The notes below the pieces were generated by a model that searched no databases, was not told where the DNA came from, and saw nothing but the letters and a program-made list of their open reading frames with translations. DNA of 64,000 bases, taken from assembly GCF_900107845.1 (NCBI RefSeq), contig NZ_FNRM01000003.1, positions 1 to 64,000 of the forward strand, given 5' to 3'. The translations under genes and the position numbers were made by a program. This document shows positions 38,926 to 47,795 of this stretch, in pieces; position 1 is the first letter of the stretch; every line of letters starts with the position of its first letter. Source of the stretch: Alkalimonas amylolytica (GTDB taxonomy: Bacteria > Pseudomonadota > Gammaproteobacteria > Enterobacterales > Alteromonadaceae).

Positions 38926-40032
38926 ATGATAAAAACACGTATTGCCCTTTGTGTGCTGGCCAGTCTGCTGGTTTCTGCCTGTACCACCAAGCCGGAAGTC
39001 AGTAGCAGCGAGCGCCTGCCTGCCACCATAGTCCCGGTTGAGACTCTGGTGGTGGAAGAGGTACCAGACAGTGAAGTTACTCAGGCACTTGCTACCGATT
39101 TTGAGATGATTTTCATCGATCAGGATATGAGCTTTATTGGCACCCTGCCGTGCGCTGATTGCCCCGGCATTGCCTTTCATCTGAACCTGTACCGCGATGG
39201 TCGCTTTGAAATTCGCCAGGAATACCTGGAACGCAACGATATTCTGCTGGTAAAAGGTACCTGGTTGCTGGAGCAACGTACCCTGCACCTGATGAATCAG
39301 CAGCACACCTTGCCTACCTTTCAGTTTGTCAGCAATCACCGTCTGACCATGCTGGATATGGCCGGTAAGCCTATTGTCTCTAGCCTGAACTATCATCTGG
39401 ATCGTGCCAGCCGCTTGCAATCCATCGATACCCGTCGCCCTATGCTGGGTTTATACCGGGTGAATGGTGACAGTGCCAGCTTTACTCAGTGTGACTCAGG
39501 CGAGCGTTATCAGGTGGCGATGACCCAACACCATATGCCGATGCTGCGCAATTACCGCCAGGATCCGCAACTAAGCGGTAAAGCGGTAATAGCTACCCTG
39601 ACGGGCCGGCTTGGCAATGGCAATGACAGCACCACCCTCTTTATCGACCAATTTGAACAATTCTGGCCTGGCGCCAACTGTCCACAACGACATGCACCTA
39701 CTGCGGTACAAGGTGTAGTATGGCGAGCCGAGAAAATTGCCGACCAGTACGTGCCACAACATTTGAATGTCCGGGTGCTTTTCCGTGACAACGATACCCT
39801 CTATGGTTTTTCCGGCTGCAATAACTTTCATGCCAGCTATCGCCAACGTGCCAATACCCTTCAAGTTAGCCCATTGGCGATGACTCGCAAGTTCTGTGAA
39901 GATAGCAGCCGCATCGAAACTGCGTTTACCGAACGACTACAAACGGCTGATCGAGCCGAAGTGAACGGCAATGCGCTGCAATTGTTTAAAGACAACCAGG
40001 TTATTATGCAGCTGGTGCCTGCGGCCAATTAA
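38926..40032 (+). CDS. Lipoprotein with NlpE-like and META domains
   Basis: The 368-residue protein begins with a lipoprotein signal (ALCVLASLLVSAC, with cysteine as the lipidated residue). Residues about 60-150 match the NlpE N-terminal domain, including FIGTLPCADCPGIAFHLNLYRDGRFEI with its CxxC. A middle region of about 100 residues carries another cysteine pair. The C-terminal about 90 residues match a META/HslJ domain: GFSGCNNFHASYRQRANTLQVSPLAMTRKFC. E. coli NlpE senses surface contact and envelope stress for the Cpx system; META domains occur in heat-shock and novobiocin-resistance proteins. An envelope stress or metal role is likely but inferred. A terminator follows. Confidence 0.8.
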   Translation: MIKTRIALCVLASLLVSACTTKPEVSSSERLPATIVPVETLVVEEVPDSEVTQALATDFEMIFIDQDMSFIGTLPCADCPGIAFHLNLYRDGRFEIRQEYLERNDILLVKGTWLLEQRTLHLMNQQHTLPTFQFVSNHRLTMLDMAGKPIVSSLNYHLDRASRLQSIDTRRPMLGLYRVNGDSASFTQCDSGERYQVAMTQHHMPMLRNYRQDPQLSGKAVIATLTGRLGNGNDSTTLFIDQFEQFWPGANCPQRHAPTAVQGVVWRAEKIADQYVPQHLNVRVLFRDNDTLYGFSGCNNFHASYRQRANTLQVSPLAMTRKFCEDSSRIETAFTERLQTADRAEVNGNALQLFKDNQVIMQLVPAAN

Positions 40033-40056
40033 CGCTTGGCAATAGTACCGATAGCA

Positions 40057-40083
40057 AAACGCCGGCAATTGCCGGCGTTTTTA
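40057..40083 (+). terminator. Terminator after the NlpE-META gene
   Basis: AACGCCGGC pairs with GCCGGCGTT around AATT, followed by a short T-run. The stem is symmetric, and the A-run before it gives a T-run on the minus strand, so it may also serve the convergent M16 peptidase gene. Confidence 0.88.
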
Positions 40084-40107
40084 TCAGAGCGATATGCAAC
40101 TATCCAT

Positions 40108-42972
40108 TCATAGTTCGATAATGGGATAGCCTAACTCTTCAAGTTGTGGCAGCACTTTATCACGCTCTCCGACTACCACAATCACCATCTCTGCGGTATC
40201 AAGATACTGCTTTGCCAACTGATTGATACGCTCTTGGCTGATGCTTTCTACCAACTGATTACGCTGTTCAGTAAACTCAGGGCCACTGCTAAACTCCAGC
40301 ATTTGTGCCATGAATCCAAGCTTGGCACTGGGCGTTTCGTAGCGTAACGCCTCTGACTGATTGATAGCATTGCGCATAAACTGCAGTTCTTCCGCAGTAA
40401 TACCGGACGAGCGATAGTGATCAATCTCGTGCATAAACTCCCGGATAGAAGCGGCGGTCACATCGGCACGCACTGAAGCTGATGCCGTAAATAAGCCTGA
40501 GAACTGATCACCCGAGAACCAACTGCGGGCACCGTAGGTGTACCCTTTGTCTTCGCGCAGATTCAGGTTGATCCGGCTGTTGAAGGCCCCCCCAAGTACA
40601 AAGTTCATCAAGGTTGCTTCGTAAAACTCTCCTGTCAGATCACGTGGTAGAGCTGGCCGTCCAATGCGGATATCGGAGTGCGGCGAATTGTCTTTATGCA
40701 CCAGATAGACAGTGGCTGTTTTGACCTCAGGGTGTTCCACCATGAACTCAAGCGCGGCTCCTTTACCTTGCCAATCTGCCAGCAAACCAATCAGCACTGG
40801 GCTTAACTCAGGCTCGGACAGATCGGAAACAGCTATTAGCTTGCCACCTGCGGGCTTGAACTGCTGCTGATAATAGGCTTGGATATCCTCGACTGTCATG
40901 GCAGCGATGCTTTCCAGGGTACCGATGCCAGGTAAGGCGGCAATGCTGTCGCCATACATCAATTGACGATATGCATTATTGGCCAGGAAACTACCATCTT
41001 TTAAGCTGTGTTCTAATCCTTGTAAAGCTTGCTGTTGCAACCGCTTAAAATCCTCCTCTTTGAAAGCCGGCCGCAGCAGAATTTCTTCTACCAGCTCCAA
41101 AGTGGCCACCAGGTTCGAGGTAAGGCTGGAAATAAAGAGATTGATGTCCTGATCGTTGGCACTGGCTCGTACGGTACTACCCAGTAGATCCAACGCCATA
41201 CTGATCGCTTCAGCACTAAAATTCTGTGTACTTTCACGCAGCATCGCGGCAAGCATTGCTGCCAGTCCAGCTTGCTCCGGGCTATTGTAAAAATTACCAG
41301 CCGGTATTTTCAGCAACAATGCGGTAGTGGGTGTCTCGTCATTTTCAGTGGCAAGCACATCAATGCCATTGGCCAGTTGCATGCTCCAGGTTTCCGGAAC
41401 ACGAATGGCAGGATTTGCCCCCGCCACCGGCATCACACTGCGGTCAAAATTATCCACCGCGCGACGCATCGGCAAATCTGCCAACTGACTTTCGCTGACA
41501 TCCAGTTCAGGGTCAAAGGTACGTGGAGTAAAATTGTCCTCGGCAGCAATTAAATGCAATTGACCGCGCGGTACCACACTCATAATGACCCCTGGCTGCT
41601 CCAACACATACTGCCGATAGACCCGCAGTACATCGTCTTCCGTAATGGCCTGATAGCTCGCCAAAATATCAGCGATACGATCCGGCTGCTTGAAAAAGGT
41701 TTGGTTGTAAGCCAACTGGCTGACTTTGCCGGATACACTTTGCAAGCCAAAAATACTGCGCGCTTCAATCGCAGCTTTAGCTCGGTTTAAATCGTTATCC
41801 AACACCCCACGCTGCTGAATATCCGCCAGATTTTGCCGGATAATGGCTTCGATATCAGCCAGACTCTTCCCTGCCGCTGGATGTGCCAATGCCATCATGG
41901 TAAATGTGCAGGCCAGCTCCATGCAGCTATGACCGGCACTCGCCTGCACAGCAAGACTGGGACGAACCAAGCTCTGATAGAGTAATGAGTTATTACCCGA
42001 ACCAAGAATGTCAGCCAGCACATTGAGTGCCGGGGCATCGGGGTGACCAGCATAGACGGTTGGAATACTGATAAATAGCAAAGGAAGATGAACGTTATCT
42101 TCCATCGAAATGTAACGGTTCTCCGAAAGTCTGGCTGGTGATTTCTCCATAGCAGTTACTTCAGGTCCCCGTGGGATAGGACCAAAGTATTTTTCCACCA
42201 AAGGCAACACCTGCTCGGTGTCCACAGCGCCACCTATAGTCAATACCGCATTATTAGGCCCATACCAGCGCAAAAAAAACTGCTTTAAATCGGCCATGGT
42301 GGTGCGATCAATGTCATCCATATGGCCAATCACCGGCCAGGAATAGGGGTGGCCGAAATCATACATAGCTTGAGATACCCGCTCCCACAGCCGGCCATAA
42401 GGGCGATTATCCACCATCTGACCACGCTCATTCTTTACCGTGGCCTGCTGCACATCAAACTGCTCTTGTGTGACTGCATCAAGGAAAAAGCCCATTCGAT
42501 CAGCTTCTAACCAGAGCATTTTTTCCAACTGATTTACCGGCACGGTCTGAAAGTAATTGGTGCGATCAGCATTGGTAGTACCGTTTAAAGTACCACCGGC
42601 CTCGGTCACAATTTTAAAGTGCTCTTCATCCGCTACATTTTCAGAGCCTTGAAACATCATGTGCTCAAAAAAGTGAGCGAACCCGGATTTACCCAGCTCT
42701 TCCCGGGCTGAACCGACATGGTAAGTGACATCAACATGCACCAGTGGATCCGAGTGGTCTTCGTGAATGATCACGGTCAGGCCATTGGCCAGTTCAAATT
42801 TCTGGTAAGGGATAGCCACCACATCATCAGCAGGTTGATGCTGTTCAATCAGTGGTATACCACCTGGCAGTGAGCTGCTGTATTGGTGTGCGCAGGCGGC
42901 CACCCCAATCGCGCACAAAGCGGCGAGTGTCAGTTTAGATAATTGCAAAAGAAGCTCCAGCTTGGATGTCAT
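40108..42972 (-). CDS. M16-family zinc metallopeptidase, lipoprotein
   Basis: The 954-residue protein contains two M16 halves. The first has the inverted zinc motif HxxEH (H100-FFE-H104) and the distal ligand E182 in VKNERGQ, at the usual distance. The second half (about 500-950) lacks the motif and serves structure, with RINLNLREDKGYTYGARSWF typical of the domain. The N-terminus is a lipoprotein signal with C27 in VAACAHQ, so it is anchored in the envelope. This is the two-domain pitrilysin/PqqL-like secreted peptidase type. Start at the ATG at 42972. It is divergent from ydbH, with 142 bases between. Confidence 0.92.
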   Translation of the reverse strand: MTSKLELLLQLSKLTLAALCAIGVAACAHQYSSSLPGGIPLIEQHQPADDVVAIPYQKFELANGLTVIIHEDHSDPLVHVDVTYHVGSAREELGKSGFAHFFEHMMFQGSENVADEEHFKIVTEAGGTLNGTTNADRTNYFQTVPVNQLEKMLWLEADRMGFFLDAVTQEQFDVQQATVKNERGQMVDNRPYGRLWERVSQAMYDFGHPYSWPVIGHMDDIDRTTMADLKQFFLRWYGPNNAVLTIGGAVDTEQVLPLVEKYFGPIPRGPEVTAMEKSPARLSENRYISMEDNVHLPLLFISIPTVYAGHPDAPALNVLADILGSGNNSLLYQSLVRPSLAVQASAGHSCMELACTFTMMALAHPAAGKSLADIEAIIRQNLADIQQRGVLDNDLNRAKAAIEARSIFGLQSVSGKVSQLAYNQTFFKQPDRIADILASYQAITEDDVLRVYRQYVLEQPGVIMSVVPRGQLHLIAAEDNFTPRTFDPELDVSESQLADLPMRRAVDNFDRSVMPVAGANPAIRVPETWSMQLANGIDVLATENDETPTTALLLKIPAGNFYNSPEQAGLAAMLAAMLRESTQNFSAEAISMALDLLGSTVRASANDQDINLFISSLTSNLVATLELVEEILLRPAFKEEDFKRLQQQALQGLEHSLKDGSFLANNAYRQLMYGDSIAALPGIGTLESIAAMTVEDIQAYYQQQFKPAGGKLIAVSDLSEPELSPVLIGLLADWQGKGAALEFMVEHPEVKTATVYLVHKDNSPHSDIRIGRPALPRDLTGEFYEATLMNFVLGGAFNSRINLNLREDKGYTYGARSWFSGDQFSGLFTASASVRADVTAASIREFMHEIDHYRSSGITAEELQFMRNAINQSEALRYETPSAKLGFMAQMLEFSSGPEFTEQRNQLVESISQERINQLAKQYLDTAEMVIVVVGERDKVLPQLEELGYPIIEL

Positions 42973-43114
42973 TTTGTTAACGATTTAATCACAGCGCACT
43001 GCTGTTGTTAAGGCAATAAGTTGTAACAAAGTATATCCCGTCACAACGCAGAATTCATTGCTCGTTCAGTTGCAAAGCACTATGCTGCTTTAAACTCTTG
43101 ATGATTGGGCCATT

Positions 43115-45694
43115 ATGCGTCGTTACTTTCGTATTTTCAGCCTAAGCCTGACCTTACTGCTTGCTCTGCTGCTGGCAGCCTTTTTGTGGCTGCAACATCA
43201 GCTGCGTCAGCTTCCAGTCACTCATCTTGATTACCAAATCAGCAACTGGGGCCTGCGTAAATTACAACTGGAGCATCTGAGCTTTGATTATTTGCTCGAT
43301 GAGAGCCCGCTTCGCGTTGAACTCAAGCAGTTGACACTTGGCTGGCACTGGCGTAACTGGCGGCCACAACTGAATCAGTTAAGCATGCAGCAGCTTGCCC
43401 TCAGATTAAAGCAACTGCCTGCCACAGCAGAGTCGCCAGCTAGTACTGCCATGGAAATGCCCACCCAGTGGCATTGGCCTGGCTGGCTGCCAGCTCAGAG
43501 CCATATCGACCAACTGCTGTTGGACCTACCTTGTGGCGAGCAACGGTGCCACTACCATGGCAGCCTGAAACTGGACTCTACCGACCAACTGAGTGCTAAC
43601 TTGCAGCTGGCACCGCAGCATCAACCCGACAAACAGCTGACAGTGAAACTGGGTTATCACTTGCAACAGCATTGGCCTGATATTCACTTGCAATTACAAA
43701 TCACAGATCTGCTGCAACTGGAGCTGCTTAGCAGCCTGCAAGCAGCGCAAGCGGATGCCATCCAGGCACACTGGCAAGGCGATATGACGCTTACCCTTCA
43801 GCCGCCACCGGCTTGGTTACTGACCGAACTTTCGCAATGGCAAGTGACACTGCCCGAAGCCTGGCTGCAACAATTTCAACAGGACGTCACCGCCAGCAGC
43901 CAGTGGCAGTTTGTCGTACCCAGGCACATTAGCACGCAGCCATGGCAACAGCTGACCGGTTCCATGCAGCTTCAGCTCAGCAGCCCAAGTCCTTTATATC
44001 TACCTGAGTTTGGCCTGATAACCGCTGAACTGCAGGCCAGTGCCGAGTTTCACCAAGGACAGTTAGCACCCTTTCGCCTAGCGGCTGGCGGTAAGTTAAG
44101 TGAACTGCAATTGCCAGGGGCGCTGACCGAACTTGGCTTTCAGGCTGAACCGCTGTTTTGGAGCCTAAGCAGTCAGCATAGTGAAGCTTTAAGCCTGTCT
44201 GAACTGCCTCTGCAGTTCCTGGTTGCATCCGCAGATCGCAAACAGCAACTGAGGGCTGAGTTTCAACTGGATCTTCCAGAGCAGCAAGCCATCATTGAGC
44301 AGCTGCATCTGCAACTGGCGCAGAATGAACTCCAATCCGGTGACTGGCAGCTAAGCCAGTTGCAACTGAACAGCAGTCTAAGCGGCGTGCTTAGTGCCGA
44401 TTCGATTGAGCTGGTTAGTCTGAAGCCTTTGCAGCTACAAGCTGTAGTGCAAAACCCGGCATTGGAGCTAAGCTTAGCCCGCATTAATATTGAGCTGGAT
44501 GAGTTAGATCTGTCCTCTTCAGGCAATGAAAACCAGCCAGCTTTCAGCCAGCAAGGTTTTTCGGGCAAAGCTTCACTGAGTGCCAAACAACTGCTGTATC
44601 CTGCACTGAAACCGCTGGACTGGCAATGGCAAGGACGCTTGCATGCCAGAAACAGTCAGAGCTGGCAGTTTACTGCGAAAGGCGAACTGAGCGCCTCTTC
44701 CGGCCTGGAGTTTCAAACGGACTTACACGCCGTTCCAGACACTTTGTCACTGAGCTGGCAACTGGCTGATGTCTTTCTGCTAGCCGGCAATACACTGATG
44801 ACAACGCTGGCTGACTGGCCTGAGCTACTGACGTTACAACGCGGACGAATCAAGCATCAGGGAGAGCTTATCGCGCCGCTGTCTGGCGAACCTTACCAGC
44901 TGTCTAGCAGCACTGAGTTACTCGATCTGACCGGTTTTTATGACACCACCCTCTTTCGTGGTCTGAGCAGCCAACTGCAGCTCAGCGCGGATGCCGTGCA
45001 GCTGCAGCTTGGCATTCCACGTCTTACTCTGCAACAGTTTGAGCAAGGCGTGGTTGGTGGCCCCTTGCAATTAGCGGCAGATTATCGGGCCCAATGGGAT
45101 GCTCCGGCGTCAGGTAAGCTCGAGTTACACGACAACGAACTTATCTTGTTCAATGGCCGGATAAAATTACCGTCTATGGTACTGGATCTGGCTCAACAAG
45201 AATGGTTGTTACCACTGCACATTCATCAACTGGATTTGCAGCAACTGCTGACCCAGCACCCGACATCGGATTTAACCGGTCAGGGTTTGATTAACGGCCA
45301 GATCCCGCTGATTATTTCGGCGCGCGGAGTTGAAGTTGCCAGAGGTCGCTTGCAGGCGGAAGAGCCAGGCGGCAGATTAAGCTATCGCTCACCGCAAGCG
45401 AAAGGCATGGCTGCCACCAACCCTGGCATGAAAACGATCGTTGCTGCACTGGATGACTTCCACTACTCTGTGCTTAGCAGCGACGTCAGCTACAGCACAG
45501 ATGGGCATCTAACGCTGGCACTGCGACTGGAAGGCCGCAACCCTGCCATGGAAGGAGGCAGACCAGTCCACCTTAATATTACGCTGGAAGAGAACATTCC
45601 GGCGCTGATAACCAGTTTGCAATTGACCAATCAACTGAACGAAGTGATTCAAAAACGGGTCCGGGAGCGGTTACAACGACCGCGCCAGCCTTAA
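43115..45694 (+). CDS. ydbH: YdbH-family AsmA-like envelope protein
   Basis: The 859-residue protein has one N-terminal membrane anchor (IFSLSLTLLLALLLAAFLWLQ) and then a very long, repetitive beta-strand domain in the periplasm, ending with the conserved YdbH C-terminal block (GVEVARGRLQAEEPGGRLSY, then DFHYSVLSSDVSY). E. coli YdbH, with TamB and YhdP, belongs to the AsmA-like bridges thought to move phospholipids to the outer membrane. It is followed after 12 bases by ynbE and then ydbL, the conserved operon. The protein is unusually rich in leucine and glutamine. Confidence 0.9.
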   Translation: MRRYFRIFSLSLTLLLALLLAAFLWLQHQLRQLPVTHLDYQISNWGLRKLQLEHLSFDYLLDESPLRVELKQLTLGWHWRNWRPQLNQLSMQQLALRLKQLPATAESPASTAMEMPTQWHWPGWLPAQSHIDQLLLDLPCGEQRCHYHGSLKLDSTDQLSANLQLAPQHQPDKQLTVKLGYHLQQHWPDIHLQLQITDLLQLELLSSLQAAQADAIQAHWQGDMTLTLQPPPAWLLTELSQWQVTLPEAWLQQFQQDVTASSQWQFVVPRHISTQPWQQLTGSMQLQLSSPSPLYLPEFGLITAELQASAEFHQGQLAPFRLAAGGKLSELQLPGALTELGFQAEPLFWSLSSQHSEALSLSELPLQFLVASADRKQQLRAEFQLDLPEQQAIIEQLHLQLAQNELQSGDWQLSQLQLNSSLSGVLSADSIELVSLKPLQLQAVVQNPALELSLARINIELDELDLSSSGNENQPAFSQQGFSGKASLSAKQLLYPALKPLDWQWQGRLHARNSQSWQFTAKGELSASSGLEFQTDLHAVPDTLSLSWQLADVFLLAGNTLMTTLADWPELLTLQRGRIKHQGELIAPLSGEPYQLSSSTELLDLTGFYDTTLFRGLSSQLQLSADAVQLQLGIPRLTLQQFEQGVVGGPLQLAADYRAQWDAPASGKLELHDNELILFNGRIKLPSMVLDLAQQEWLLPLHIHQLDLQQLLTQHPTSDLTGQGLINGQIPLIISARGVEVARGRLQAEEPGGRLSYRSPQAKGMAATNPGMKTIVAALDDFHYSVLSSDVSYSTDGHLTLALRLEGRNPAMEGGRPVHLNITLEENIPALITSLQLTNQLNEVIQKRVRERLQRPRQP

Positions 45695-45706
45695 GGAGGA
45701 AACACC

Positions 45707-45895
45707 ATGTACACCAAAGTGATCACCTTGCTTGCGTTGTCGCTGTGGCTGAGCGGTTGCACCCCAACCGTCCAGGTAGCAGCGCCGACCGAGCCAATTA
45801 CCATCAACCTCAATGTTAAAATTGAACACGAGATTTTAATCCGGGTCGACCGCGAGCTGGATCAGCTGTTCAGTGATTCCAGTGGCTTATTCTAA
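45707..45895 (+). CDS. ynbE: YnbE-family lipoprotein, partner of YdbH
   Basis: The 62-residue lipoprotein has a signal ending in the lipobox LSGC (cysteine at 18), then the YnbE core VQVAAPTEPITINLNVKIEHEILIRVDRELDQLF. In E. coli YnbE has been shown to pair with YdbH and form part of an outer-membrane-side bridge. It follows AAGGAGGAAACACC and is close behind ydbH. Confidence 0.92.
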   Translation: MYTKVITLLALSLWLSGCTPTVQVAAPTEPITINLNVKIEHEILIRVDRELDQLFSDSSGLF

Positions 45896-45902
45896 GGAGA
45901 GC

Positions 45903-46259
45903 ATGATGAAAGCAACAACAACCTTTCGTACCCTGCTGGCGACTTTGTTGCTGGTTTTCGCCCTGCCGGTGCTGGCGATGAATCTGCAGCAAGCGATGAA
46001 TGCGTTAGGCCCGGCCAAAGAGCAAGGCCTGATTGGAGAGCAGATCAATGGTTATCTGGGGGTGGTTCAAGCGAACGCAGAAGCTCAGCAAATTGTCGAG
46101 CTCATCAACGATGCCCGGCGTGCTGAGTACAGCCGTATTGCCCGCGACAACAACATCGCTGTAGCCGATGTCGAGGCCCGTGCCGGTCAACGGGCCATTG
46201 AGCGCACCCCGGCAGGCCAGTTTGTGAAGCTGGATGGCCAGTGGGTAAGAAAACGCTGA
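45903..46259 (+). CDS. ydbL: YdbL-family periplasmic protein (DUF1318)
   Basis: The 118-residue protein has a signal peptide (RTLLATLLLVFALPVLA) and the DUF1318 domain: MNLQQAMNALGPAKEQGLIGEQINGYLGVV, with RIARDNNIAVADVEARAGQRAIERTPAGQFV. In E. coli YdbL controls the YdbH-YnbE interaction. The ATG at 45903 has AAGGAGAGC before it; it begins eight bases after ynbE stops. It completes the operon. Confidence 0.92.
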   Translation: MMKATTTFRTLLATLLLVFALPVLAMNLQQAMNALGPAKEQGLIGEQINGYLGVVQANAEAQQIVELINDARRAEYSRIARDNNIAVADVEARAGQRAIERTPAGQFVKLDGQWVRKR

Positions 46260-46268
46260 CACGCACCA

Positions 46269-47747
46269 ATGACTGACCGGCTATACAGCAGTAAGCAAAT
46301 ACGGGCCATCGAGCAGCAGGCTATTGCTGAGCTGGCTCAGGGCGACTTTGCGCTGATGCAGCAAGCTGCCAGCGCTCTGCTCGGTTTACTGAAGCAACGC
46401 TGGCCCAGCCGCAAAAGCTTACTGGTGTATGCGGGTAACGGCAACAATGGTGGCGATGGCTACCTGCTGGCTGCTTACGCCAAAACCGACGGCTACCAGG
46501 TGGCTATCAAATGCACAGGTGATCACAACCGGCTTCCCAAAGCGGCCCTAATGGCAAGGCAAGTGGCTGAGCAAGCCCAGGTGCCCTTGCTTGCTCCCGA
46601 TGCACCATTTAAAGCCGATGTGCTGGTGGACGCCCTTTTTGGCATTGGTTTAAATCGACCAGTAGCCGGTGATTACGCCAGCGCTATAGAGCAGATCAAT
46701 CGCTCTGCTGGGCCGGTACTGGCGGTTGATGTCCCTTCCGGCCTTTGTGCCGATACCGGTCAGGTGCTGGGCTCTGCGGTAAAGGCCAGTGTCACGCTGA
46801 GCTTTATTGGTCACAAAATTGGTTTATTCACAGCGGATGGGCCGGATCACTGTGGTGACTTACGGCTGGAGCCGCTGTCCATACCAAAGCATTTGCTTGC
46901 TGCCCAGGAATTTAGCGCTCGTCTGGTATCAGGGCCACAGTTACTGAGTCAACTAAAACCAAGACTCGCCAACTTCCATAAAGGCCAGGCCGGCCATGTG
47001 GTGATCCTTGGTGGTGACGCCGGCATGGCAGGTGCCCCCTTACTCAGTGCTGAAGCGGCGCTGCGCTGTGGTGCTGGTGTAGTAACTGTACTTACTCGTA
47101 AGGAGCATGTGGCAGCTTTGGTAGCACGACGGCCTGAATGCATGGTGCATGGCGTGGAAGCGCAGCAAGACTTACACCCTTTTCTGCTCAAAGCCAATGT
47201 TATTGTGGCAGGCCCGGGCCTTGGGCAACAGTTTTGGGGCCAGCAATTATTGCAGCAAGTGCTGGCGCAGAATAAAGCCGTGCTGCTGGATGCCGATGCC
47301 CTGAACCTATTAGCACACCAAGCCCCCCCTCAGGTTCAACAGTTGATCCTAACGCCTCACCCTGGCGAAGCCGCCCGCTTGCTGCAGTGCAACAATAAAG
47401 ACGTACAACAGAACCGGCTTGAGGCGGTAAAGTTGCTGCAACACCGGTATCAAGCCACAGTAGTGCTCAAAGGTCATGGTAGCCTGATTGCCGACGCGCA
47501 TGGCGTACAGCTGCTAAATGCTGGTAATCCGGGCATGGCATCTGCTGGCATGGGCGACTTGCTCAGTGGCATTATTGCCGCTTTATGGGCACAGGGACTA
47601 AGTGCCAGCGATGCCACGGCCCTTGGCTGTTGGCTGCACGCCACAGCTGCCGACCAGCTGGCTGCCAGTGATGGCCAGCGCGGCTTACTAGCACTGGATC
47701 TGCTTACAGAGGTCCGGGCTTTACTCAACCAGAGCAACTGCGGATAA
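46269..47747 (+). CDS. nnr: Bifunctional NAD(P)HX epimerase/dehydratase
   Basis: The enzyme repairs hydrated NADH and NADPH. The N-terminal epimerase domain (about 1-210) has VYAGNGNNGGDGYLLA and VLVDALFGIGLNRP and AVDVPSGLCADTG. The C-terminal ATP/ADP-dependent dehydratase domain (about 220-490) has GQAGHVVILGGDAGMAGAPLLSAEAALRCGAGVVTV, VAGPGLGQ, LTPHPGEAARLL and the nucleotide motif NPGMASAGMGDLLSGIIAAL. The length of 492 matches E. coli Nnr (YjeF). It starts nine bases after ydbL, so it may be cotranscribed, though no tsaE-type neighbour is present. Confidence 0.95.
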   Translation: MTDRLYSSKQIRAIEQQAIAELAQGDFALMQQAASALLGLLKQRWPSRKSLLVYAGNGNNGGDGYLLAAYAKTDGYQVAIKCTGDHNRLPKAALMARQVAEQAQVPLLAPDAPFKADVLVDALFGIGLNRPVAGDYASAIEQINRSAGPVLAVDVPSGLCADTGQVLGSAVKASVTLSFIGHKIGLFTADGPDHCGDLRLEPLSIPKHLLAAQEFSARLVSGPQLLSQLKPRLANFHKGQAGHVVILGGDAGMAGAPLLSAEAALRCGAGVVTVLTRKEHVAALVARRPECMVHGVEAQQDLHPFLLKANVIVAGPGLGQQFWGQQLLQQVLAQNKAVLLDADALNLLAHQAPPQVQQLILTPHPGEAARLLQCNNKDVQQNRLEAVKLLQHRYQATVVLKGHGSLIADAHGVQLLNAGNPGMASAGMGDLLSGIIAALWAQGLSASDATALGCWLHATAADQLAASDGQRGLLALDLLTEVRALLNQSNCG

Positions 47748-47795
47748 TTTCTCTAGGTTCATTGATTTCAATAACTTAATCACCTATCTTTTAGA

